Source: Aliiroseovarius halocynthiae
GTDB lineage: Bacteria > Pseudomonadota > Alphaproteobacteria > Rhodobacterales > Rhodobacteraceae
NCBI RefSeq assembly: GCF_007004645.1
Contig: NZ_ML660026.1
Span: forward strand, 54,792 to 118,791
Direction of reading: 5' to 3'
Length of the DNA stretch: 64,000 nt
The position numbers and the translations under genes are program-made. Every line of letters begins with the position of its first letter. Position 1 is the first letter of the stretch. A model generated the notes under the pieces. It made no database searches. It saw nothing but the letters and a program-made list of their open reading frames with translations, and was not told the origin of the DNA. This document shows, one piece after another, positions 54,862 through 62,437 of this stretch.

Positions 54862-55422
54862 ATGCATATCCTTCGTATCGACAGTTCGCCCCGCACCGAC
54901 ACCTCGCTTTCGCGCAAGCTGGCAAATGACGTTCTGTCCCGTTTCGCGGACGCCACCGTCACCACCCGCAATCTGGGCGATGGCATCCCGCATATCGACG
55001 CGGGGTTTACCAGTGCGACGTTCATCCCACCCGAGGCCCGCAGCGACGCAGACAAAGCAGCGCTTGCCTTATCTGACGAAATTGTTGCTGAAGTTCAGGC
55101 AGCCGATCTGATTGTCATCTCGATGCCGGTTTACAACTTCTCGGTCCCGTCGACGCTGAAAGCCTGGATCGACCAACTGGCCCGCGTTGGTGTGACCTTC
55201 CAGTATACCGAAAACGGCCCGGTTGGATTGCTCGAAGGCAAGCGCGTCATCGTCGTCAGCGCCTCGGGCGGCACACCAGTAGGAGCACCCTACGAATTCG
55301 CCTCGCCCTATTTGACCCATGTTCTGGGCTTTATGGGCCTGACCGACGTGTCCTTCGTAAGCGCAGCTGGTGAAGCCGGTTTGGAGGAGGCCGAAAAGGC
55401 CATTCAGGCACTTGCCGCTTAG
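54862..55422 (+). CDS. azoR: FMN-dependent NADH:quinone oxidoreductase/azoreductase
   Basis: 186 residues from ATG 54862 with GGAGA upstream. Flavodoxin-like fold: HILRIDSSPRTDTSLSRKLA binds the FMN phosphate; MPVYNFSVPSTLKAWIDQ near residue 95 and SASGGTPVGAP near 133 are the other flavin contacts. Reduces azo compounds and quinones. Paired with a divergent LysR gene, as is common for quinone-responsive azoR loci. Confidence 0.93.
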   Translation: MHILRIDSSPRTDTSLSRKLANDVLSRFADATVTTRNLGDGIPHIDAGFTSATFIPPEARSDADKAALALSDEIVAEVQAADLIVISMPVYNFSVPSTLKAWIDQLARVGVTFQYTENGPVGLLEGKRVIVVSASGGTPVGAPYEFASPYLTHVLGFMGLTDVSFVSAAGEAGLEEAEKAIQALAA

Positions 55423-55457
55423 CCTATCGTCGACGTGATAAGTCAAACCAACCAGAC

Positions 55458-55490
55458 AAAAAAACGCCGCGCAGACTGCTCTGCGCGGCG
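55458..55490 (-). terminator. Strong terminator after the Ala/Glu-rich gene
   Basis: On the minus strand CGCCGCGCAGA-GCAG-TCTGCGCGGCG (11 bp) is followed by seven T. Confidence 0.92.
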
Positions 55491-55514
55491 CAACTTTGCA
55501 AATGAAGCTTAAGC

Positions 55515-56207
55515 TTACATGCCCAGGGCGGTCTTGATCTGGTCCAAGGCAACCTGCAGCAAAGCTGGGTTGTTCGCAGCCGCATCTGCAGCCGTTTTCA
55601 ACGCAGTTTTAGTGGAATCATCCAGCGACGACCCGTCGATCAGATCACCAACTTTGGCCGCATCAAACCCTTCGGGTGTCAGCAGCTTTTTCGCCATCTC
55701 CATGGCATCACCCTCTTCGGCGGGGGCTTCCTCTGCAGCAGCTTCTTCAGCGGCTGGGGCAGCAGCTTCGCCGGTTACGGCTTCGGTGGCGGCGGCTGCA
55801 GCGTCTTCAACAGCACCCGTGACAGCTTCGGTCGCAGCTTCGGTGGCAGCACCCAAGGCTTCCGTGACTGCAGCCCCTTCACCCACAACATCGGTCACAA
55901 CGTCGCCGACGGCTTCCATTGCACCTTCAACAGCTTCGGTCGCAGCTTCGGATGCAGCAGCCGTTGCGGCTTCGGCGGCGGTGGCAGCTTCGGCGGCGGC
56001 AGCTTCTTCTGCAGCTTTTGCTTCAGCTTCGGCGGCAGCAGCGGCGGCGGCGGCTTCTTCAGCGGCTTTGGCTTCGGCTTCGGCGGCAGCTGCGGCGGTG
56101 GCTGCAGCTTCTTTGGCAGCCATTTCTGCCTGGTTACCTTCGTACCACTTGTATCCGCCAAAGGCAGCAGCGGCGACGACCAAAAGCGCGATAATGGATT
56201 TGTTCAT
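55515..56207 (-). CDS. TolA-like Ala/Glu-rich membrane-anchored protein
   Basis: 230 residues. One N-terminal membrane helix (SIIALLVVAAAAFGGYKWY) is followed by a long low-complexity helix made of Ala, Glu, Lys and Thr with near-repeats of AEAEAKAAEEAAAA, then AATEAVTGAVED repeats and a compact C-terminal ~55 residues (LLTPEGFDAAKVGDLIDGSS, DSTKTALKTAADAAANNP). The layout copies TolA (anchor, helical spacer, small end domain) but the last domain is not TolA's. Probably spans the periplasm. Function unknown; has its own terminator. Confidence 0.7.
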   Translation of the reverse strand: MNKSIIALLVVAAAAFGGYKWYEGNQAEMAAKEAAATAAAAAEAEAKAAEEAAAAAAAAEAEAKAAEEAAAAEAATAAEAATAAASEAATEAVEGAMEAVGDVVTDVVGEGAAVTEALGAATEAATEAVTGAVEDAAAAATEAVTGEAAAPAAEEAAAEEAPAEEGDAMEMAKKLLTPEGFDAAKVGDLIDGSSLDDSTKTALKTAADAAANNPALLQVALDQIKTALGM

Positions 56208-56376
56208 GTCGACATCCTCAGTTTATCAATTCGGCACGACCATCTCAGGGGCCACGCCATCTGGAAGGGATGTGCGACCTTCGACGATCAGGCGCAAGGG
56301 GAGTTTCCGGCCTTCGGCGTCAAAACGCTTAGAAAACATAAACTATCGGGTTGAAAGCAGGGCGGCGCACCTTTAC

Positions 56377-56402
56377 GTTTCGCACCCATAGTTTAGCGAA
56401 AC
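56377..56402 (+). other. Hairpin in the infC leader
   Basis: GTTTCGC (56377-56383) and GCGAAAC (56396-56402), 12-base loop, ends just 4 bp before the infC ribosome site. It may affect translation of infC. Confidence 0.5.
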
Positions 56403-56420
56403 CACAGAAGGAATGGCACC

Positions 56421-56966
56421 ATAGCCCGCAGACCTCATAACGCGCCCCCGACGCGCGACACCGGCCCACGCATCAACGATCGCATCCGGGCCCCGGAAAT
56501 CCGCCTGATTGGCGCCGAAGGCGAAAACGTTGGGGTCGTAACCCCTGCGCGTGCGCTTGTCATGGCCCAAGAAGCAGGTCTGGATCTGGTCGAGATCTCG
56601 CCCAATGCCAATCCTCCCGTCTGTAAGATCATGGATTTCGGCAAGTTCAAGTATGAACAGCAGAAGCGCGAATCTGAGGCCCGCAAAAAGCAGAAAACGA
56701 TCGAGGTCAAAGAGGTCAAGTTCCGCCCGAACACCGACACGCATGACTATGATGTTAAAATGCGCAACGTGGTGAAGTTCCTGGAAAAAGGCGACAAGGT
56801 CAAAGTGACCCTGCGCTTCCGTGGCCGCGAAATGGCCCACCAGAACCTTGGTCGAGAGCTTCTTTTGCGTGTTGCCGAAGACATCAAGGAATTGGGCAAA
56901 GTTGAAAACATGCCCAAGATGGAAGGCCGTCAGATGGTCATGATGATCGGCCCGCTCCCGAAGTAA
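56421..56966 (+). CDS. infC: Translation initiation factor IF-3 (AUA start)
   Basis: IF3 checks the start codon on the 30S subunit. Homology continues upstream of ATG 56562 through [28 protein letters not shown] to [12 protein letters not shown], so the true start must be near 56421. The frame is closed by TAG at 56394 and the only start-like codon between is ATA at 56421, with AGAAGGA eight bases upstream. The protein would have 181 residues, the normal size; C-domain follows after [21 protein letters not shown]. coli infC uses AUU, by which IF3 represses itself; AUA here probably does the same. A terminator follows. Confidence 0.9.
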   Translation: MARRPHNAPPTRDTGPRINDRIRAPEIRLIGAEGENVGVVTPARALVMAQEAGLDLVEISPNANPPVCKIMDFGKFKYEQQKRESEARKKQKTIEVKEVKFRPNTDTHDYDVKMRNVVKFLEKGDKVKVTLRFRGREMAHQNLGRELLLRVAEDIKELGKVENMPKMEGRQMVMMIGPLPK

Positions 56967-56986
56967 TCCCATCTTGTATCTAATGT

Positions 56987-57018
56987 AAAACGCCCTGCAG
57001 CCGCGGGGCGTTTTCTTT
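56987..57018 (+). terminator. Rho-independent terminator after infC
   Basis: AAAACGCCC (56987-56995) pairs with GGGCGTTTT (57006-57014) and continues TCTTTT. Confidence 0.88.
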
Positions 57019-57074
57019 TGGGCTGATGAACAGTCCGACTTTCCCCCTTCTGTCTGCCCAGTTAAGTTTAGCGC

Positions 57075-57695
57075 ATGTTTGATCTGTCGTTTATCATCTT
57101 GCCTCTGACCTTGCTTGCCACCGCCGTCATGGCAGCATCAGCGTCAGTTCAGGCGCACCGGGCTGACATGGACGCCTTTGGCGCAACGGTCCTGGCGATT
57201 GCCACGGGCATGGGCGGCGGCACTTTGCGCGACCTGTTTCTGGGCAACACGCCGGTCTTCTGGATCACCGACCTGCGCTATATGATGGTCGCCATCCCCG
57301 TGGCTCTGCTTGGGTTCATTCTGGCCAGTCGCATGCCCTCAGGCAACGGGCAGCGCTTGGCCATGCTCTTGCATCTGGATGCAATCGGACTGGCCTTATT
57401 CACGTTGACCGGGCTGCAAGTCGCATTGGCGGCTGGCGTGCATCCCATGATGGCGATCGTTCTTGGTTGCATCACCGGCACCGCCGGTGGCATGATCCGG
57501 GATCTGCTGTGCAACATGACGCCAAGCCTGCTGAAAGAGGATCTTTATGCTACGATCTCGCTTGTCGGAGGCGGCATCTATATCGCCCTTCTTCCCAGCC
57601 TCGGCGAAACCCCGGCCTTTGCGATCAGTTTTGGCACGATGCTGCTTGCCCGGATCATCGTGCTGGCCCGCACCCGTACGTCTGACGCAGCCTAG
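57075..57695 (+). CDS. TRIC cation channel family protein (YicG-like)
   Basis: 206 residues, about seven membrane helices made of two repeated units; each has a glycine/Arg-Asp motif: GMGGGTLRDLFLG near residue 50 and TAGGMIRDLLC near 139. Prokaryotic TRIC proteins form K+-permeable trimers. It overlaps the convergent xdhC gene by 4 bp. Confidence 0.88.
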   Translation: MFDLSFIILPLTLLATAVMAASASVQAHRADMDAFGATVLAIATGMGGGTLRDLFLGNTPVFWITDLRYMMVAIPVALLGFILASRMPSGNGQRLAMLLHLDAIGLALFTLTGLQVALAAGVHPMMAIVLGCITGTAGGMIRDLLCNMTPSLLKEDLYATISLVGGGIYIALLPSLGETPAFAISFGTMLLARIIVLARTRTSDAA

Positions 57696-58672
57696 CGCGG
57701 ACGTCGGTGGCGCGCGACAAGTTCAGCCATGATTGATACCGCGATTTCTGCCGGGCCAAGCGCCCCGATATCCAATCCTACTGGTCCATGAATACGGCGC
57801 AATTGCTCGGGGCCATAACCGCGTGCAGATAAGCGCTCTAGCCGCTGGCCTTGCGTACGCCGTGACCCCAAAGCGCCAATATAGAACGCGTCCGAATTGA
57901 ACCCCGCTTCAAGCGCGGGATCGTCTATCTTGGGGTCATGGGCCAGCGTGACAACCGCCGTGCGATGGTCAATACCGATCTTGGACAGCACATCATCGGG
58001 ATAGTCCTCGAAAATCGTCACGTCGGGAAATCGATCTGGCGTGGCAAAGGCGCCGCGTGGGTCGATCAGAACGACATCAAAGCCCACGATCTGAGCCATG
58101 GGGATCAAGGCCTGTGCCACGTGAACGGCCCCCGCGATAATCAGACGCAATGGCGGTTCGTGCGTGTGAATATATGCCTCGTCGACGATCCCTATCTGAA
58201 CCTCGCCTGTCCGCGGTTCCCGCAAGAAGCGCACCCAAGTGTTCAACGCGACCTCATACGTAAGCGGGCGACGCTTGGCGCGCGCTGAAACAAGCTGCTC
58301 CAACAGGTCCAGCGGCAGACCTTGGCCAGCACCGATACCCGCACCGACGGGCTCGACCAACACCTTGATCTCGCCACCACAGGCCAACCCAGCAGAAAAC
58401 GCATCCCCGCCCGACACGCCAAATTCAAGTAACACTGGAACGCCAGTGCGCAGCGCGTCTTGTGCCTCGATGACAACTGCCCCCTCAACACATCCACCCG
58501 AGACCGACCCCTCGATCTCGCCGCTGGCAGCGATAAGCATCTGGCTTCCGCTTGGGCGGGGGGCGCTGCCCCAAGTCGACACAACGGTCGCGATCGCCAC
58601 CTGTCGTCCTTGGGCAATCCAATCCAGCGCCAGCTCTGGAATGCGATCAAATGATGTTGGGGGCTGGGTCAT
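57692..58672 (-). CDS. XdhC/CoxI family protein
   Basis: From ATG 58672, 326 residues. The XdhC_CoxI domain at the N-terminus (VVSTWGSAPRPSGSQMLI, GSVSGGCVEGAVV, with the molybdenum-cofactor Cys in GGC) precedes a C-terminal Rossmann domain (LIIAGAVHVAQALIP, YIGALGSRRTQ, with the last segment RIHGPVGLDIGALGPAEIAV). Such proteins insert or sulfurate the Mo cofactor of xanthine or CO dehydrogenases. No molybdoenzyme gene is next to it. Upstream extension to 58777 is rejected. Confidence 0.9.
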   Translation of the reverse strand: MTQPPTSFDRIPELALDWIAQGRQVAIATVVSTWGSAPRPSGSQMLIAASGEIEGSVSGGCVEGAVVIEAQDALRTGVPVLLEFGVSGGDAFSAGLACGGEIKVLVEPVGAGIGAGQGLPLDLLEQLVSARAKRRPLTYEVALNTWVRFLREPRTGEVQIGIVDEAYIHTHEPPLRLIIAGAVHVAQALIPMAQIVGFDVVLIDPRGAFATPDRFPDVTIFEDYPDDVLSKIGIDHRTAVVTLAHDPKIDDPALEAGFNSDAFYIGALGSRRTQGQRLERLSARGYGPEQLRRIHGPVGLDIGALGPAEIAVSIMAELVARHRRPR

Positions 58673-58789
58673 GGCGGCCTCGCGTTTGGTTCCACCGAAT
58701 GTGGGCGTTGTCGCGCCTAGCCGCAAGGGGCTGCACAAAGCAGAACGGGCCGCACCGGGCGGCCCGCTTATTTGCATCTGGTCAGTGGA

Positions 58790-59374
58790 TCACTCGGCCT
58801 GCGTGGGCACGGCATCGCCGCGCGGGGCTTCCGGTACCGCAAAGGCCACGGCGACAAAGATCAGACCAAGTACGATGCCCAGCACATCGCCCGGCACGGC
58901 CATCAGACCATCGTATTTCGCACCCGGCACTGAACCCAGCGTCACCTTGCCACCGGCGATTTTGTCCAACAGGCCCGACGCTTTAATCGACGGGTAAGTG
59001 ACCATATAAGCGGCCGCACCCAGCAGCCCACCCAAGATAAAGAACAGCGCATCCTTGCGGCCTGTCGCTGCGGCACAGACGCCAGTTCCCGGGCAGAAAC
59101 CCGACACCGCCCAGCCAGCCCCAAGCAAAAGACCACCGACAAATACGCCGACATAGGCTGTCTTGACCGACATATGCCCCACGTCAACAAGGCCAGTCAT
59201 CTGCCCACCAAACATCATGATCGAGCCGACACCAATGGCCAGCAGGATGGCCTTCATCAAACCCAGCGAGCGCAGGCTGAGCATACGAATGAGAACCGTG
59301 GGGTTGGTCGCTCCGATGCGATCAAGGACAAATCCGAAAAGGGCGCCAATCCCTAAAGCAAGTACAATCTGCAT
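58790..59374 (-). CDS. YeeE/YedE-type sulfur-compound transporter, second half
   Basis: 194 residues, about four membrane helices. It has GWAVSGFCPGTGVCAAATGR near residue 89, the conserved Cys-containing motif of the DUF6691/YeeE family; GGQMTGLVD is another loop. It follows the partner gene with only 3 bp between. Members transport thiosulfate or other sulfur species; a half-size pair such as this functions as one unit in the PmpAB/BigR-type systems. A C-terminal tail is acidic. Confidence 0.87.
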   Translation of the reverse strand: MQIVLALGIGALFGFVLDRIGATNPTVLIRMLSLRSLGLMKAILLAIGVGSIMMFGGQMTGLVDVGHMSVKTAYVGVFVGGLLLGAGWAVSGFCPGTGVCAAATGRKDALFFILGGLLGAAAYMVTYPSIKASGLLDKIAGGKVTLGSVPGAKYDGLMAVPGDVLGIVLGLIFVAVAFAVPEAPRGDAVPTQAE

Positions 59375-59377
59375 GGC

Positions 59378-59926
59378 TTATCCTTTCTTATACATCAGCA
59401 CGGCGGCGGGGACCGCGGCGGCAAAGGCGCCTGCGGCGAAGATGTAGCCCGACAGCGATGTTTGCATCATGCCCGACATCATATGACCCGAGGTGCATCC
59501 CCCAGCCAGTCGCGCGCCGTAAAGCACGATGACACCGCCCACGAATGCGATGGCATAGCGCTTCATCGGAGTATCACCAAAATTGTCATAATGGATTGCA
59601 GGCAGCTTGTTTTCATCTGCGCCATTACCGCCGCGCATCATTGCCGACAGAAAGGCCCCAACCATCATGGCGACCACAAAGATGAAGCTATAGTTCATCG
59701 GATTCGCCACCGATTTGGCGTATTTACCGTTCGATTTCGCCAGATAGGCGTTGGTCGAGGTAAAGCCCTCATCCGTTTTTGTCACAGTGTCTGGGTTCAC
59801 GATATCGGCAACGATTCCGTCCAGAATTACGAATTGGGTCGAAACTCCGATGGGTTTGACCAACAGGACAGCCAAGAAGAACACAAGGCCCAGCGCTACC
59901 CCTCCGATTTTCCAGTTTAGTGTCAT
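59378..59926 (-). CDS. YeeE/YedE-type sulfur-compound transporter, first half
   Basis: 182 residues from ATG 59926, with TGGAGTG upstream. The first membrane helix follows LNWKIGG; the conserved LAGGCTSGHMMSGMMQTSL motif with the reactive Cys is near residue 147. Residues ~40-75 form a hydrophilic loop. It forms a pair with the next gene. An ATTC-N8-GAAT site 17 bp upstream suggests control by a persulfide-responsive SqrR/BigR repressor. Confidence 0.87.
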   Translation of the reverse strand: MTLNWKIGGVALGLVFFLAVLLVKPIGVSTQFVILDGIVADIVNPDTVTKTDEGFTSTNAYLAKSNGKYAKSVANPMNYSFIFVVAMMVGAFLSAMMRGGNGADENKLPAIHYDNFGDTPMKRYAIAFVGGVIVLYGARLAGGCTSGHMMSGMMQTSLSGYIFAAGAFAAAVPAAVLMYKKG

Positions 59927-59942
59927 GGGACACTCCATTTAC

Positions 59943-59958
59943 ATTCATCATTGCGAAT
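59943..59958. promoter_or_regulatory. ATTC-N8-GAAT site before the YeeE/YedE pair
   Basis: ATTC (59943-59946), eight bases, GAAT (59955-59958). This matches the operator described for SqrR/BigR/YgaV, which derepress sulfide-detoxification genes when persulfide forms. The regulator gene is not seen in the window. Confidence 0.65.
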
Positions 59959-60050
59959 ATGTAATCATTTCAAATTAAACGATTGTCAATGCCCCGAAAC
60001 CCAAATCACGGTTAAACCCGCTTTAACCAAACGGAAGCCATGCTGAGGTC

Positions 60051-60482
60051 ATGGAACAGATTCGCCCCCCCCTGACCGGAACCCCTCTTGTCCTGCCCCA
60101 AGCCAGCCACCCGTGTGGTACGGCACTGGACATGCCCCTTCACCCTGCTGACGAGCTGGCCCAGATCAGGGCCGAACTTGCCCGCCTGCATAAGCGCGAG
60201 GCCGCGTTGCGCAGTTTTTTCCGCGACGACGCGACCGAACATGACCTGCTCGGGGACGTGCACGAAGTAACAATAATCGCTCACAAAAAAAGGACGTTCG
60301 ATCCGTCGAAACTGCCGCAATCGATACTGGCCAACCCACGTTTTTATCGTGATGAGCTTCGCACATTGGTTTCGACCGCGTTGAAGCCCTCGCACCAGCC
60401 CTATCATGCGCTGCCACCGATGGGCGATAGCCGGGACACCGCGCCGTCCGTTACGCTGGAAGGGGACATCCTGCCCATTTAG
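60051..60482 (+). CDS. Conserved hypothetical protein, 143 residues
   Basis: ATG 60051 with no clear ribosome site. It has a central helical charged region (ADELAQIRAELARLHKREAALRS) and no membrane helix or signal. The C-terminal LPPMGDSRDTAP is proline-rich. No domain recognised. It lies 42 bp before pyrC on the same strand. Confidence 0.65.
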   Translation: MEQIRPPLTGTPLVLPQASHPCGTALDMPLHPADELAQIRAELARLHKREAALRSFFRDDATEHDLLGDVHEVTIIAHKKRTFDPSKLPQSILANPRFYRDELRTLVSTALKPSHQPYHALPPMGDSRDTAPSVTLEGDILPI

Positions 60483-60524
60483 GGACTGGACCATACGGGC
60501 CGTGCTGCGTTATGGCTGCCCCCG

Positions 60525-61565
60525 ATGACCCAGACATTTTCGATCCGCCGCCCCGACGACTGGCACCTGCATTTGCGCGATGGCGCGATGCTGAACGCCG
60601 TTCTTCCCGAAACCGCGCGTCATTTCGCCCGCGCCATCGTCATGCCAAATCTTGTGCCTCCGGTTGCGACCGGTGCCGATGCCACCGCTTATCGCGACCG
60701 CATCTTGGCGGCACTGCCTGCGGGAATGTCGTTTGAGCCGTTGATGACGCTCTATCTGACGGAAGAAACGGACCCCGAGGACTTGGCCGCTGCACATGCT
60801 TCCGGCCTGATCACATCGGTGAAGCTTTACCCAGCTGGGGCAACAACGAATTCCTCAAGCGGGGTGCAAAACTTCGACAAAGTACGTCCCGTTTTGGAAA
60901 AGATGGCCGAGATCGGCTGCCCGCTTTGCGTTCATGGCGAAGTCACAGACCCGGACATCGACATTTTCGACCGTGAAGCCGTATTCATTGACCGCATTCT
61001 CGACCCCATCCGCCGCGCCACACCTAATCTGCGCGTAGTGATGGAGCATATCACCACCAAGGATGGTGCGGACTATGTCAAAGCCAACGAAAGCAAACTT
61101 GGCGCCACGATCACGGTGCAGCACCTGATCCTTGATCGAAACGACATGCTGGTCGGCGGCATGCGCCCGCATTACTATTGCTTGCCAATCCTAAAGCGCA
61201 GCGAACATCGCGAAGCCTTGATGAAGGCGGCGACATCCGGCGATCCGCGCTTTTTCCTTGGTACAGACAGCGCCCCGCACCCGACCCACGCGAAAGAAAG
61301 CGAATGCTGTTCAGCCGGCTGTTTCACCGCACCCAACGCCCTGTCGATCTTGGCCGAAGCGTTCGAGGCCAAGGGCCTGCTGGACAAATTGGAAGGGTTC
61401 ACGTCGCTGCACGGCCCAGCCTTTTATGGCCTGCCGGTGAATGAGGACACGATTACGCTCACTAAGGGCGAGCCAGTCACCTACCCGGCGACATTGCAAG
61501 TCGGCGAGCATACCGTCACCACTTTTGACCCCGGTTTTCCGCTGCACTGGCACGTGGACGCCTAA
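60525..61565 (+). CDS. pyrC: Dihydroorotase
   Basis: 346 residues, the E. coli type II length. It closes carbamoyl-aspartate to dihydroorotate. Zinc ligands are in [10 protein letters not shown] near residue 12; the carboxylated Lys is in [14 protein letters not shown]; further ligands lie in CVHGEVTD and VMEHITT; the base in LGTDSAPHP near 250. It starts about 42 bp after the hypothetical gene and precedes pyrE. Confidence 0.97.
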   Translation: MTQTFSIRRPDDWHLHLRDGAMLNAVLPETARHFARAIVMPNLVPPVATGADATAYRDRILAALPAGMSFEPLMTLYLTEETDPEDLAAAHASGLITSVKLYPAGATTNSSSGVQNFDKVRPVLEKMAEIGCPLCVHGEVTDPDIDIFDREAVFIDRILDPIRRATPNLRVVMEHITTKDGADYVKANESKLGATITVQHLILDRNDMLVGGMRPHYYCLPILKRSEHREALMKAATSGDPRFFLGTDSAPHPTHAKESECCSAGCFTAPNALSILAEAFEAKGLLDKLEGFTSLHGPAFYGLPVNEDTITLTKGEPVTYPATLQVGEHTVTTFDPGFPLHWHVDA

Positions 61566-61604
61566 ACCTGTCGCTTGAACCACATCTACGAGGACCGCTG
61601 CCCC

Positions 61605-62285
61605 ATGATCCCCTCAACCTTCGCCGCGAAAGAAGAAATCGCCCGCCTGACTGCCCGGATGCTTCTGGAAATCGGCGCTGTGAACTTCAACACGGATGAA
61701 CCGTTCACTCTGGCCTCGGGCCTGCCCAGCCCCAGTTATATCGACTGCCGTAAGCTGATCAGCTTCCCGCGCATCCGCTCGACCCTGATGGATTTCATGT
61801 CTGTCACGATCATGCGCGAAGCTGGGTTCGAAGCGTTTGACAATATCGCGGGCGGCGAAACCGCAGGTATCCCCTTTGGGGCATGGGTTGCAGAGCGTCT
61901 GGCGCTGCCAATGACCTATGTGCGCAAGAAACCCAAGGGTTATGGAAAAAACGCCCGGATCGAGGGCGCAATGGATGACAGCCAACGCGTGCTGCTGGTT
62001 GAAGATCTGACCACCGATGGCGGGTCAAAGCTGTCCTTCGTGGACGCGATTCGCGACACCGGGGCAAGCTGTAGCGCCACGGCCGTCATCTTCTATTACG
62101 ATATCTTCCCCGAGACGGAAAAAACTCTGTCTGATCATGGTGTTCAGCTGATCCATCTGTGCACCTGGTGGGACGTTCTGGCCGAAGCCAAGGCGCAAGG
62201 CGCGTTCTCGGACGAGACTTTGGACGAAGTCGAGCGCTTTCTGAAAGATCCCCGCGGCTGGCAAGCTGAGCGGATGAAAGCCTAA
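61605..62285 (+). CDS. pyrE: Orotate phosphoribosyltransferase
   Basis: 226 residues from ATG 61605, with GAGG upstream; 39 bp after pyrC. Converts orotate plus PRPP to OMP. PRPP-binding motif [15 protein letters not shown] is near residue 130, and [15 protein letters not shown] and [16 protein letters not shown] bind substrate. Consecutive pyrimidine genes suggest an operon. Confidence 0.96.
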   Translation: MIPSTFAAKEEIARLTARMLLEIGAVNFNTDEPFTLASGLPSPSYIDCRKLISFPRIRSTLMDFMSVTIMREAGFEAFDNIAGGETAGIPFGAWVAERLALPMTYVRKKPKGYGKNARIEGAMDDSQRVLLVEDLTTDGGSKLSFVDAIRDTGASCSATAVIFYYDIFPETEKTLSDHGVQLIHLCTWWDVLAEAKAQGAFSDETLDEVERFLKDPRGWQAERMKA

Positions 62286-62312
62286 CCCACCACCACATTT
62301 AGGTACCCTTTT

Positions 62313-62342
62313 GCAGGATCCCACCAAATCTGGCAGGATCCC
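62313..62342. repeat. 20-bp direct repeat in the pyrE-dnaB gap
   Basis: GCAGGATCCC occurs at 62313-62322 and again at 62333-62342, a period of 20 bp. It lies 12 bp before the DnaA boxes. Role unknown. Confidence 0.7.
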
Positions 62343-62353
62343 GCTTGTCTACT

Positions 62354-62373
62354 TTATCCACAAGTTACCCACA
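62354..62373 (+). promoter_or_regulatory. Tandem DnaA boxes before dnaB
   Basis: TTATCCACA (62354-62362) equals the high-affinity DnaA box; TTACCCACA (62365-62373) differs by one base and is in the same orientation, one helical turn later. They lie about 65 bp upstream of the dnaB start. DnaA control is inferred. Confidence 0.65.
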
Positions 62374-62437
62374 GAAACATACATTTTGCGTCGGCATAAC
62401 CGAACACGTAAAACAGCGCCCTAAGGGACAGGTAGCG

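Noticed and set aside
55519..56391. Ala/Ser-rich open frame on the plus strand opposite the TolA-like gene
   Set aside because: Antisense of the GCN-repeat region gives long open frames by composition alone; no ribosome site, whereas the minus-strand gene has a membrane helix and terminator.
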